Origin: Ifrita kowaldi
Lineage: Eukaryota; Chordata; Aves; Passeriformes; Cinclosomatidae
Assembly: GCA_013398055.1 (NCBI GenBank)
Contig: VZRS01010755.1
Span: forward strand, 248,001-312,000
DNA length: 64,000 nt
Direction: 5' to 3'
Shown: positions 40,501 through 52,430 of the stretch, one piece after another
Position numbering within the stretch: position 1 is the first letter of the stretch
How the letters are laid out: the number at the start of each line of letters is the position of its first letter
The notes under the pieces: model-generated
What the model saw: only the letters and a program-made list of their open reading frames with translations
What the model was told of the DNA's origin: nothing
The model's database searches: none
Translations under genes and position numbers: made by a program

Positions 40501-41659
40501 GCATAGTAGGTTCTAGAAAACATTCTCAAAGCAACGAAGTGAAGCCAGAAGCCTATTCCATAGCAAATCTGGCTGTTGTCCACCTCTTACAGAGCTCTTT
40601 GCTAGCACAGCATCAACAGGAGCTGCACAGGAATAAAGGACAAGTGTAAAAGGCTCGATGTGCCTTGTGAAAGAACAGGAAGGTAATGGCTGCTGTTGCT
40701 GCTTTGTCAGACCAGTTTTGCTGGAGATCCCACACTAAATAAATTTCTCTGTCAACCCCCCAACCTAGTTGCCTCATGACCTGTAAAGGGGAAGGCTTTT
40801 CCTGGAGCGTGCCAAGACTGAACTGAGAAGCATCTCATGTACTTCAAAGACCTCAATGTCACTCTCACCCAGGGTTGATCCCCGCTGATTCCCTTCAGAT
40901 CCACCTGGGTAGACAGGGGTGTCAAAAGGGAATACATCCGATTTAGCGTAAAAGTTAAGGGTGTGGTGAAACACTCTTTGGAGGTGTCTACAGATACAAA
41001 GAGTCCATGGTGTCCAGCTCTGGATTTCAATATCCCACTTTCCCATTGCTAAGTGGGGCCAGCTGCTTTCATTTCTGTGGAGTAATTAAATGCAGCTAAT
41101 TAAACAGAGCTGCGGTTACCATTGTTACCATGCATTCCTAAGGCCTTCGTTTCAGAAACAATATGATTGTATTAACTCTCTTTCTGGCTCTTTTAGCACA
41201 GTTTTAGTCCATTTTACTGGTGGATAAAATTATGCAAATAATCATCTTAAGGGATCAAGCAAAAAGAAGGTAAATAAAAAATGCCACATATTCCTTCTCA
41301 AGATCTTTTGATTATGAAGTCAATTTCCTGATTCTGAGATATTGATGAAAGACTCTGAAAGCTTATTCCAGATAATCAAATTAAAACTGCTTGTGAGAAC
41401 CTGAAGAACAATCTCATAATACTGAGTGTTAAAATGGATGACTAATTTAAATCTCCATAAATGCAAAGAAATGCAGAAAGTGAAAAAATAATGCTAACTG
41501 TGCATACACACATAAGTAATGATGGGCTCTAAAGCAGGTATTACCACTCAGAGAAAAGATCTTAAGCCCATGGGTAGTCAAAGAGCAAACAATTTCAGCA
41601 ATGTCAGGAAAGGAACTGAAGCTAAAACAGGAAACACCATTATTCCATCAACAGTGCAA
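31576..41659 (-). other. MAGI2: MAGI2 intron, no internal gene seen
   Basis: AT-rich intron. A T12 run sits at 38462-38473. The stretch 35788-35910 is rich in factor-site-like words and is described as a finding. A GC-richer patch at about 36600-36850 yields overlapping frames on both strands with no domains. Confidence 0.65.
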
Positions 41660-41960
41660 TTACACCCTAAGCACTGTGTGTAGTTCTGGTCATTCAACCA
41701 AAAAAAGCAGGTAGCAGAACCTGCACAGGTGCAGGGGGGATGTTGTCAGAGATTTGGAAGACCTCATTTGCCAGTGTGAGTTTTTGTAGGCTAGGGTTCT
41801 CCTGCTAGAGAAATATCACATAAAGGGATATGATAACGGCATATGAAACCTTTCCCAGAGGGTGGAGAAGTTTAAATGGCTCTAAAAAGGAATTAGACAC
41901 ATTTATGAAGGACAGTTAGAGAACAGTGATCCTGAGACCACCACCAGCTCAGAGATTCTG
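41660..41960 (+). mobile_element. Ancient decayed LINE fragment, CR1-type ORF2 end
   Basis: CACTGTGTGTAGTTCTGGTC corresponds to the YCVQFWS-like motif near the end of the reverse transcriptase region of amniote CR1/L3-type LINEs. It is followed in order by text like AGAGAAATATCACATAAAGG and GATATGATAACGGCATATGAAACC. Then comes GTTTAAATGGCTCTAAAAAGGAATTAGACACATTTATGAAGGACAG, which matches the 'aaaaggaattagacaaattcatggaggat' block I remember from these elements. Stops and frameshifts are frequent, so it is much older than the other CR1 pieces. Confidence 0.6.
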
Positions 41961-44900
41961 TAACATACTGAGACATAAAAAGTAGGAAGGTGCAAGAGGG
42001 ACATTATGCCTGCTTTGTTTCTTGTAGCCTTTTCTATACCATTTGCTTCAAGCAGTACTTAGAGACAGGATACACGTTAGACAGAAAGCTATTCTGAGCC
42101 AGTAAAACAGATTTTGTGCTCTTACTATGTTGTCCTCACTATGTGTAAAGTAGGAATTTATTCAGCATAAGATTCAACTTTCCTTCATCTACAGAATCAC
42201 AATAAAAGAATCCAGAATTCTGTTTCTTTTTCTAACATGCTAATATAAACAAATAGCCATAATTCATTTAATAATGCATTATTTTTTTAAAACAACTTAA
42301 ATAGTTGCTAAAATGGAAAGAAAACTATGTTTAATTTATCCAGAATAAAAACTGCTGTCAGACAATGGGTGTGTCTAGTTTTTCTGGTCAAATACCACAC
42401 GTAAGTTTAGGCCAAAAAAACTTCTACAGACTGTAATCCAGAAATTTAATAAAAATTTTTGTAGGACTATACTTTCCCAGTTCTGACCTCAATTCATGAA
42501 AAATACCAACACTGAATATGCTCGAAAGAACTGCAATGTACAGAGTTGCTTTTAGACAACCCTAGTGCGTTATTCTGGTACTGAAGGTCTGAAGGAGTTG
42601 ACTTCCTGTATCCTCCAAGAAAAAATAATTATATTGAAACACTTTACAAAGAAAAAATAAAACTTAAAACTATGTTAAAGCCCAATACAAAAACAACATT
42701 CTGTAAAATTCAAGCTGAGGCAGCCATACATGATTTTAATTTTAACGATAGCAAGGTATTTCTCATCTCTCATCAGGGACTCTCATCACAGCATGACAAA
42801 AATCCCCATTGTATGAACTAAGCAGCCTAGGAACACCTGATCACAGTTATCCTTTTAGTTTAACTCCTTTGATGAGCAATTCCCAAAGGCAATGTTTAAA
42901 GTTAGTGGAGAAAATATATCTCTGGCATTAAACTCAAAGACTTACAGTGTTGGAAATACATTACACAGAAGGAGAAATTCCAAGCAGAAATCCAAAATTC
43001 TTTCAACCAATTTAAAGCTTATCTTGCTTTGCTTGGTGTTGCAAAGTCTGTGTGTATGAATATATGCAAAGCTGAACTAGAATTTGGCTACACAGAATGT
43101 TTAAAAAATAAAATAAAAGCTGGGATTCAGTTCTCAGAAGGATCAAATCCACGCTGGCATTATTTCAACCTCAAATTCAAGTCTGTACGAAATCTCAGCT
43201 GATGGGCACTCAGTCATGTGAAAGGCAATGTACAACAGCAAAAGCTGAAGGGCAGTATTCCCAGTTCAAACATCTCCTCTCAGCTGCACATGGTACTAAT
43301 GAATATCAATATTCCCCTTATCTTACATAGTTCCCTACCGCAACATCAGTGGGAGATCTGCATACATAAGGAGGGCAGGGTAGCAAAACATAGAAACTGC
43401 AGCTCAGAAGTTCCGGTGATTAAAATGGTGGAAACAGCTAGATTAGGTCAATAGGACGAGATGAGCAGGCCCTCACTATTTCCCAAAGTATAAGTATTAA
43501 ATTAACCACACTAACAACAGTGAATGCACTCTGAAGTTTGTGCAAATTCACTACCTCTGTATAACACTGTTCATGCAACAGGAACATAAAGCACAATTAA
43601 CCTTCCTGGGAACGCAGATTTTGTTTTACAAAGAAGGTCATTATATAAATATCAGCTCCACCCTTCCACCAGACAAACATTTAAAAGGTTTTCCTATTGA
43701 TTTTTCAAAGCCTTCTGTATTTGTAACAACAATGCCTAACTTAATTACTGTGGCAATAATGGGGCACATTCACTATCCCAGAAAAGGAAGAAGAATCTGC
43801 CATCATGTCTCTTTCTTGGATTAAGAACTATGCAACAAAAAATACCGTGACACACTGAATATCCTAGCTGGGCTCTCTATCAATCTGGTCATTACTAAAA
43901 TTACTCCAAGGAGAGAAAATTTATTACATTTTTTGAACCTCAAGAACAAGTGAAGGAAACATGAGAAGATCAGTAACTCAGAGATGATGGTTGGCAGAGA
44001 AATATGTGGGGGGTGAGGGTGGTGTTAATTTTAGTTTTGTGAGTGTCCCAGCAATTATGGGAACAAAGCCAGCACTCATGCAATTTGCCCATCAGTCATT
44101 AATTGTCAGTGACCGCTGCCACAGTCATTCAAAAACAATTAGAAGTGAGAGAAGGAAAGTGTATCACAAAGGCATAAACAATCCAGAAAAACCACTGCTG
44201 GCACACACACGTTAAATGGGGATTTCACTGCCACAAAAATGCACATTGTTCTCTCTGGAAAGAATATTCATGAGGACATAATTACAATATTTGGTGTTGC
44301 ATAAACAAAATCTCAAAAAGCATACTCCTCATCTGAATAGGGAACCCTTCAAGTCAATCAATGATGGAAGCTTACACGGAGAAAAAGGAAAATCCTCCTT
44401 CTTACAGACATATTATCTTTCTGCCTAATCCAGCACTCTTCAGGGGATTTCAACAGAAGGCATTCAGTGGGTTTTGAAGAAGTCCCCTATCACCTTTCAC
44501 TAACTGAGAGTTTGTTTGGGCTTTTTCAAACAAAAAATAAATCTGTAGGGCTCTTTCAAAATTAATCTGAAAAAACTAGCAACAACAGGATTTTCTGCCT
44601 TCTTCTCTTGTAGTACTGTCACTTATAATCTTACTGATGCTTAAGTAAGAGATTAAAGTTTGTTTATTAATGTTCTTTATCCATAACAATTTATTCTAAT
44701 TCTGCTTTTGCCTACCTAGTCTTAGTGCAGGTAGAAAAAATTCTTCAGTTCTTTACTAAGGCAAATGTTCCTTAACCTCAAAATTGTATTTCTTACAGGA
44801 TTAATATTAGAGGGGAAAGATTATTTGCTTTTACTCCTTGCTAGACCAAATTCTACTTTTTAAACCATGCGTTAGATTCAGTTATTGAAATAATACAGAA

Positions 44901-47900
44901 TTTAAGATGGGCATAATGGAATTTTAATGGGATACCATTTACTGAAATAGATCTAAGACTGTATTTTCCTATCAAGCATTATCTGTTCAGTTTATTTATA
45001 GAAATGTACATGTTAATAACTATCTTCTAGCTACAATCAGCAAACAAAAATTGCTGTGCAAATTCCAGCAATCAGTATAGCAAGCAGCAAGTAGGCAATA
45101 CTGTTCTACTTGCCATGATCTTTTCACTAGACCAACAGAAGTCCAAAACTACAATTTAACTTTTCAAAAGTTAACACCCACGTTTAATGAATAATCTAAA
45201 CAACTCAGGAGATGTTAAATATGACAATGTGAGACCAGACATCGTAGGGAAGCATGAGAACAAAAGGATGGTGAGACAAAACTAAAGGTGATAAAATCCT
45301 TCAAGAATTTGGAAAAAAGAGACAAGAAGGGAACAAACCACAGAAAGTTCAAACAATTTTGAAAGTCCCCTCTGTTGTGAACAGGTATTATATGTCATGT
45401 CTTTAATAGTTCAGAAGACAGACACTAAGGTCTTTCCATACCATTTTTTCACTACTCATCAGAGCAACATTTTATGATCTTGTATTTTAACGCAGAACTT
45501 GCAAATACTGGTGTAGTCTTCAGTTATGAAGAGACAAAGTCAGTCAAATAGTGGCGGGGACAGAATTCCCAAGCAGAAGTATCATGGCACAGAAAGTGAC
45601 CACAGAGAATTGAAGAGTAGAAAATTTGAAAATATCTGCATCTTTGAACAAAGTGGACCACCAGAAAAAACCCAGCAAGTTTAATGAATATTAATGAATC
45701 TACAACTGGCAACAGCCTAATGGTCCCCAATAAACCCACTGAATAATCAGTGATGAGACTGAAAAGTGTACAGAAACATCTGCCCCCCAAACCACTAATG
45801 ATAGCAGTCCTTTCCCACTTCCACAGCTGAAATACTGAATGATTCCTCTAGCCCACTGGAGGAAAGTAGAGGATCAATTCAAGACAGAAACCCTTATAAT
45901 ATGAATGTCTGAGTATACAAAATACAACAGTCCCAAAATAGCTACAGATGACTTTGTCCACCCTTTGTCCAAGGGTGAAAATTTCTAAAAAAATTACAGA
46001 AGTTGAAAATAAATTGATGGTAAAGCAAAAGCCACAGTATAAAGAGCATGAGGTCCATCTTGCAAGAGCAGCGGCAGACTGTCAGATTCAGTAGTTGCAC
46101 ATGACCACAATGAATGCTGTAGTATTTAATTGTTTAATATGAAAGTGATATACACTTATTGTAGACACTTTTTGAACAGAAGGAACAGAAATTTCAGATG
46201 TCAACCAAATGTTTCTATTTCTGCCATTGGAAAACTGGAATGACTGGAATTTTGTTGAAGGAGTGAAAATTGTGAGAACTGTGCTCCTCTGAAAGAAAAA
46301 CTCTTGCTCCCTCAAGTAAATATTCTGTTATGGAGAAGGTATACTATAAATTCTCTAAGCAAAGATTTTTGTTATAAAAAGGAAAACTCACAGACCACTA
46401 AAGAGAAAATAGAGAAGAGAAATCCAGCTGGGATTGAAAGAGGAAAAAAGTGTTTTAAAAACATAAATCCAATTCTTCTTTAACCTTTGCTCCCTCCTTC
46501 CAAAACAACAAAACTTTTGGACAGAGCAACTCATGTCTTTCATGGTGGTGTCAGAGCTGAAAGATGAAATAGAAATTTCTATAATTAAAACATTTCTCAA
46601 ATTTTTCAGTCTATTTGAGTAAAAGGACACTGAAACAAAGTCCAGTGGCCAGTACATTTCAGTGTGTGGACAAAATAAGCTGTATCTTCTCAGTTACCTC
46701 CAGAGTGAAGCAGAGCAATGTTATCATTGCAGTGTCAGTACGGGAAAGGTGCAGATTATCAGTAGTGAGATATTATCTAGACTAGGTAATTTCTCAGATA
46801 AAATTGCTAGTTTGGGCTATTGTGAACAGTTTTAATAGTAAGATAAAGGCTTTTTTCCCCGCATATGACTCTTTCCCCCTCCTTCATGCACCAGAAGGAA
46901 GAGGATCCAACATAAGAGCTGAGTACAGGAAATCACCTTTGTACAGGAAAGATCCCTGGGCAGCCTCCCAGTCTCAGGAGTTACCAGAATCTGGCCTGCA
47001 TGGCTACAGAAATATACACATATTGATATGTAAGTAAGGCTCATTTGTGTCTATAGCAAGTGACTACATTCATCTGGAATAATTCTGCATATCTACGGCC
47101 TTTTAATTTTTACAGTTGCACAGACAAAAAGACCCAATGCTTCACCAGAATGTGTAATCAGAAATTATTATTTTGATGAAACATTAGACTGTATTCTGTA
47201 GAATGTAATTACATAAAAAGGTTTGATGTTTAACAGAAACAAATTCTAACATTTCTTGTCAGGATTCCAAAATCCTGCCTGTTTGCCTTATCAGTCCTTT
47301 TACCAGGTCTCAGGATTTCCTCATATCCAGAGATACTTTTCTCTCTTCATGTTTCTATGCTGAAACAATTCTAATGTTTAAAGACATCACAAATCCAAAT
47401 ATCTTTTTATATAGACAGCAACACATTCTCCACATCTCTGCTTTTTATATTTTTTCCACCTTTTATAGCCACTTATTCTATTCCAAAGCCTTCTACTATG
47501 AATTCTGAAAATATAGTTCCTCCCTTCCCGACAGTTCTGCAATATCTACCATCCACACACTAAGTGCCTGTGCCTTCCTCCCACTCAGGCAGATACTGAG
47601 TTCTCAAAAAGCTTGAGATGTTACCACTTTTTTTTTCTGTCCCACAAACAGTGATTATCTGCTACTGGCTCTTCAAGGGTATTAGTCATGAAAGACAGAG
47701 ACTTTTTAAAGTGCTGCATTATCTGTCAAATCTTAAATACAGGATATCTGTGCTCAGACAGGATTTCCCAGTTCTATTTAACAGGGACTCCAACATCCAC
47801 TTTGAGGATTTTAGGCTAGAATCAAAGATCAGGTGTCACAAAAGGAAAATAACTGAGACCTTTTTTAAAGCATATTGGAAAAATAAAAAGAAATGGAAAT

Positions 47901-48530
47901 AATAAATATAAGGAATTCACTTAATATGAAGACAAAACCTGAGGTAACTGTATTTGTGAAGCTCAACTGCTAATGGAACAGAAAGGTTTAGATACATCTT
48001 CTCTTTAATTGTAATGCATTGTAAACAAACAGCAATCAAGGAATGTTTGGAAAAAATGACAAATACCTTTAAAGCTATCTGAAAAATAACAAGTGTTACT
48101 AGAGATTTTAGCAAGTCATTGTAGTTCTTATTTGGCAGCAATGGACTTTGAAATGATTGCCATAAAAACAGCCAATCACTCTTTGCAACAAGTCAGAATT
48201 TCCATCAAAGAACACCAAATTGGTTTTTGGCTTCTAAATTTGATGAAATTGTTGACCTTCTAGATGAAATTTAAAATGAGACAATTATGAAGAACAATTT
48301 TTAAACAGGAGAAGATTGTCATTCCTTTTTCACTAATGATCTCTGTTAAAAAGACGAGCTTTCATAGAAAACTAGAAGGAGGAGAAATAATAAAATCAAA
48401 GGTAGCTGGACATATTGTAATGAATATAATCCCACAAGCCCCTCATTGTTAAATCTATCACGCTTCATTGCCATTTAGAAGTCAGGGAGTGAAGGATTAA
48501 AGCTACAAAGAGAAAAGGATTAAAAATCAC
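41961..48530 (-). other. MAGI2: MAGI2 intron, no internal gene seen
   Basis: AT-rich. No recognisable transposon, RNA gene or exon. Open frames under 100 aa on both strands look like chance. Confidence 0.65.
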
Positions 48531-51500
48531 GTACGGCGATTTCTACCTATGATTAAACAGTATTTCAGAAGGAATTTCAACCTTTTGTTCTTTACTGGCA
48601 TCAAGGCCTTGATCTTTGGAAAATGTGGTGGTGTGAATTCTTTTCTGCGTGACAAAACAGGACCACTCCTTTCAATCGTTCTTGTAGGAATATTTCAGGC
48701 CACCTCTATTCTCATACCACACGTTGTTTGCATTACAGTGGGAAAAAAACAACCTCGTGCTGTCAATGAGAATTTTGCTACTTGCTTCAGTGGTGAGTGG
48801 AATCCAATTTATAGCTCATTAAAGATGTGAATTGTTAAAACTCTGGCCCTGTTTTTCCCACTGAGTTTACAAAATCTCTCTCCTTCCCTTTCTAAATTTC
48901 ATTACACATTCCAGCTGAAAACTACTTAAGCTTAGCCATTTAACTTGGCAGCAAAATGAAAAAGAGATGCTCTTGGAAACTGGATGTGAGTAGCTTCAGC
49001 AGCTCCAGCAGGAACTCAAGCTACCATAGCCATTCTGTAGTGGTCATGTAGCCTTGGACCACCTTTCAGTTGCAGTGTAGTTTAAACTGTACTATCATTT
49101 CTGCTCCAGTTTGCTGGCTCTGTTTTGGAGTATGTCACTGGTGAACATGTTTATTTCATTCTGAAATTAAATTATAATTTGAAAAGTCTTACAAAATACC
49201 AGTAAACATTTATTGCTGTTAGAAAATGCATTATTCACTGTATCTTACACCACTGATGAACACGCTGTGTTCCTTACAGGGGGCATTTGTTATACATGTT
49301 ACAATACTTTACATGTTAAGGGCCATTAGCAAAAATACTATTTCATAGCTCCATGAACTTTTTCAGCTGCGAATCTCAGTGCACTTTACAAGCAAATAAT
49401 CTTCACAGACACATGAAAGGTGTGTTTACATGACCCTCTTTCAAAAAACTCAGAAATTTGAAGTGATTTGTTTCAAATCATCATGAAGCAATTAGAATGA
49501 AAGTCTGTGGTTTTCCTCATGAAGGACCATGGGACAAGTTAGTAGCTTCTTCAACCTGCATTTAGCAACCTTTAAAATCCTCAGGTTGCTGGAAGAGTTA
49601 CTATGGGTTGTCAATACCTCCAAAGACAGGGATCCTTGCAGGCTGTGTGCTCTGACAGGAGGCAGCTGTGGGATGCCTCTGGGTCCCAGGCATCTCCGCC
49701 TTTAAATGCACTATCTGAGTGAGCAGCGGGAGCAGTGAGTGCAAGAGAGCCAAGTGCTCGCTGAATCATCAAGGATAATAGAATTTTTTTTCTCTACTTT
49801 TACTCCTTCTTGTCCTTGCAATTACCAATTCTATTTAAGATTAGTGTTAGTACTCTACAGGAATTTGTATGGCTGAGACTGTGAGAAACCGTAATGGTTG
49901 TGAAGGCAGAGTAACACTTAGTAGCCCATTACAGCTCAAAGGACTTATCTCTCACACTGATAAGTGTGCTCCAAGGAAGCCTCACCGTATGCAAGAGCTC
50001 CCCCAGGGAGATACCTGAATGCTGCCCAGGGCACAGACAGCCAAGGTATGTACATGTGGACAGCTATTTTGTCTTAAAACTTATCCAAGGATGAAGAATT
50101 ACTCTTATAAGCTGTGTCACTGAACCAGGTCGTCCAGAGAAGCGTCTTCTGAACTCACAGGAAGAAACTCTAATGAGGTAACCCCTTTTTTATTTTTATT
50201 ATCATTATTGTGAGTTTGGCATGGAAGGGTGTTTTGGTCAATGAATGCCCAGATGGTGTTGCCAGCATGAAATGCCCTTCCAGAGGTCATAACAGTTCAA
50301 GATATTTTGTTATGGTTTAATTAACCCAAAATTGAAAATGCAAGCTGCGAAAACCATGTTCAATATGTCATAAAATGACAGAAAAAAAAATTCATTGTGA
50401 TCAATATTATTACAAGCAGTGCCAGCTCCATTACAAAACTGATTAAATAATACTTAAAATGGGGTTAATAATCTGCAAAAGGGATTTCCAAGTAAAAACT
50501 CTGTGATTTAAAGGTGCAGTATTCTTATCATCTGGAAACACCTGGATTTAAGTCAAAACTGGAAATGAATGTGGTATTCTGTCAATCTGTTTCCTAATTC
50601 CCAGTCATTTGTTCCTATCACAAAGCCACCAGGCAGGAGTGCGTGATGGGCAGTCCCTGCTCAGAAGTGACTCAGGCCTGGAACAGGAAAGGGTTTGATG
50701 TCTGAATTGAAAAGCGCTTGCAGAGCAGCATCAAAAGTTTGCAGCAAAATTACTCATCTGTGCCTGGCACTCTCAGCTGAACTCTGTAAGCATTGCTTTC
50801 TTGCCCTTGGGAAGAAAACAAAACAACAGTTCTTGGCGCAGGAACTCAAACCATCCCAGAGGAGATGGTTTAAAATGCCGAGGGACAGTGTCATACTCTA
50901 TGCTCCTTTCTGGAGCTGCTCTCTATTATATCTCTGGATTGTTTAATCTGCCATTATATTCTGCATCTCACCTGGCAGAAGATCTTACTCAACATGTTTT
51001 TCTCACTTACAGGATAGTATTTGTTACAGCCTGCAATGCAGAAACTTCTGCTTTAAAATAAAACAAAGACACCCTCCTACATATTTTTGAGAAACATATA
51101 TAATGAGGACTGAGAGGATGCAGGGCAGGCCAGATTTGAGCTCTTAGATGGATGTGATACTCAAGATTTGCTAAGCTCTGGAACAGATCAAAATTTGGGA
51201 TGCAAGCTCGTGATCAACCTTTCCTCTTTTCTGTCTTCAGCTATATCCCTCTTGACTGTGCAGCCTTTTTGGCATGTCATTTTGTACTCGATTTCCTACC
51301 CACAAATAAACTCCCAACACTGGGATCTGGATTTCTTTTCAGGTACTGGGTGTCCAAATATCAGATGCTGCAGCAAGTACCTGGTTAGGTGCCCACATCA
51401 GTTATGGTGGGGAATTCTTTGCTTGCCCCGCCACAGAGGGAGCACTCCCTTGGCCACCTCCTGTCCATTGTGGCTGTGCACAATGCTTCCCCTCCCACCT

Positions 51501-52407
51501 GAAATCACTTAATTTGTCTGTATTGAAACATAACAATTCTGTATTTTTCATGGAAAATATTTAACTAAGGTTTAGACTCCAGCCTCCAAATGACTTTTAT
51601 TGTTAAACCCACTGGAAGAGTTTCTGAAATTTCATGTGACATGGACAGGTGGATAGACAGCAAGGTTTTTTTCAGTGTGGTTGGAAGCTGTTTTTTATCA
51701 ACCGATGCCAACAGGAATAATGAAAGATAACACAGACCGAGTAAATTTTATGAATTGCATTGCTTCCATGGGCTGAAAATTGTATTAGACACAGACACTT
51801 ATGTGTCCTTACTTATTTCTGGCTTAGTCATGTTTTAAATTAACACTAAGCTAAAATTCTCCAAGACAGATTTCTTGAAAAAACGCACATGTGAACTGAT
51901 AACAAAATAAGCAAAGGCCTCTTCGTATATAGTCATGTCTCACTCTATATAAAAGCATAATTTCATATGGTGACCTATTTAATAACCAACAACATTCCAG
52001 CATTTGAAGAAAAGAATTAAGCTGTGCGGGTACAAAGTCTAAAAAAGAGACTCTTCTCAACATATTTCCAACAGCAAATATAATTCCCTGGATACAAGGT
52101 TTAAAATAGTAATGCTGGTATACCCTTGACTGTAGTAGAACAAATGGTGCAGTTTAACACACAATGCAACTAGCACATAGCATTAGATATCAATTATGAC
52201 TTGTATGATTTTTATTCTTATTTTCATCAGGAATTAAAAACTACTTTTCTGAAGATAATATCACTTCCTTCTTTGGTTTCATGGGGAAATGAACTTTATA
52301 GGTTTGTACCATTTCCCCTGTAAAAGTCTGAGTCTATTGTTAGTTTTCATCTAAATTTAGCAGAGACTCGGGTATCTCAAAGGCAAATATACTGCCCCTC
52401 CAAGAGA
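48531..52407 (-). other. MAGI2: MAGI2 intron with palindromes and GC-richer patches
   Basis: Contains the palindrome ATCAAGGCCTTGAT (48600-48613), a small inverted repeat CACACT-GATA-AGTGTG (49953-49968) and a GC-richer patch at about 49620-49760. No exon could be supported. Confidence 0.6.
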
Positions 52408-52430
52408 TACTCTATGCTCAGCATAGAGTA
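52408..52430. repeat. Perfect 23-nt palindrome (11-bp arms, 1-nt centre)
   Basis: TACTCTATGCT, then C, then AGCATAGAGTA; the arms are exact reverse complements. The symmetry stops immediately outside. Too tight a turn for a stable RNA hairpin at the very tip, but possible as a protein-binding dyad or cruciform. Confidence 0.9.

Noticed and set aside
50395..50425. GTGATCAATATTATTA, briefly considered as the WW2 exon (VDHIN on the minus strand)
   Set aside because: The flanking codons do not continue the WW domain in any frame.
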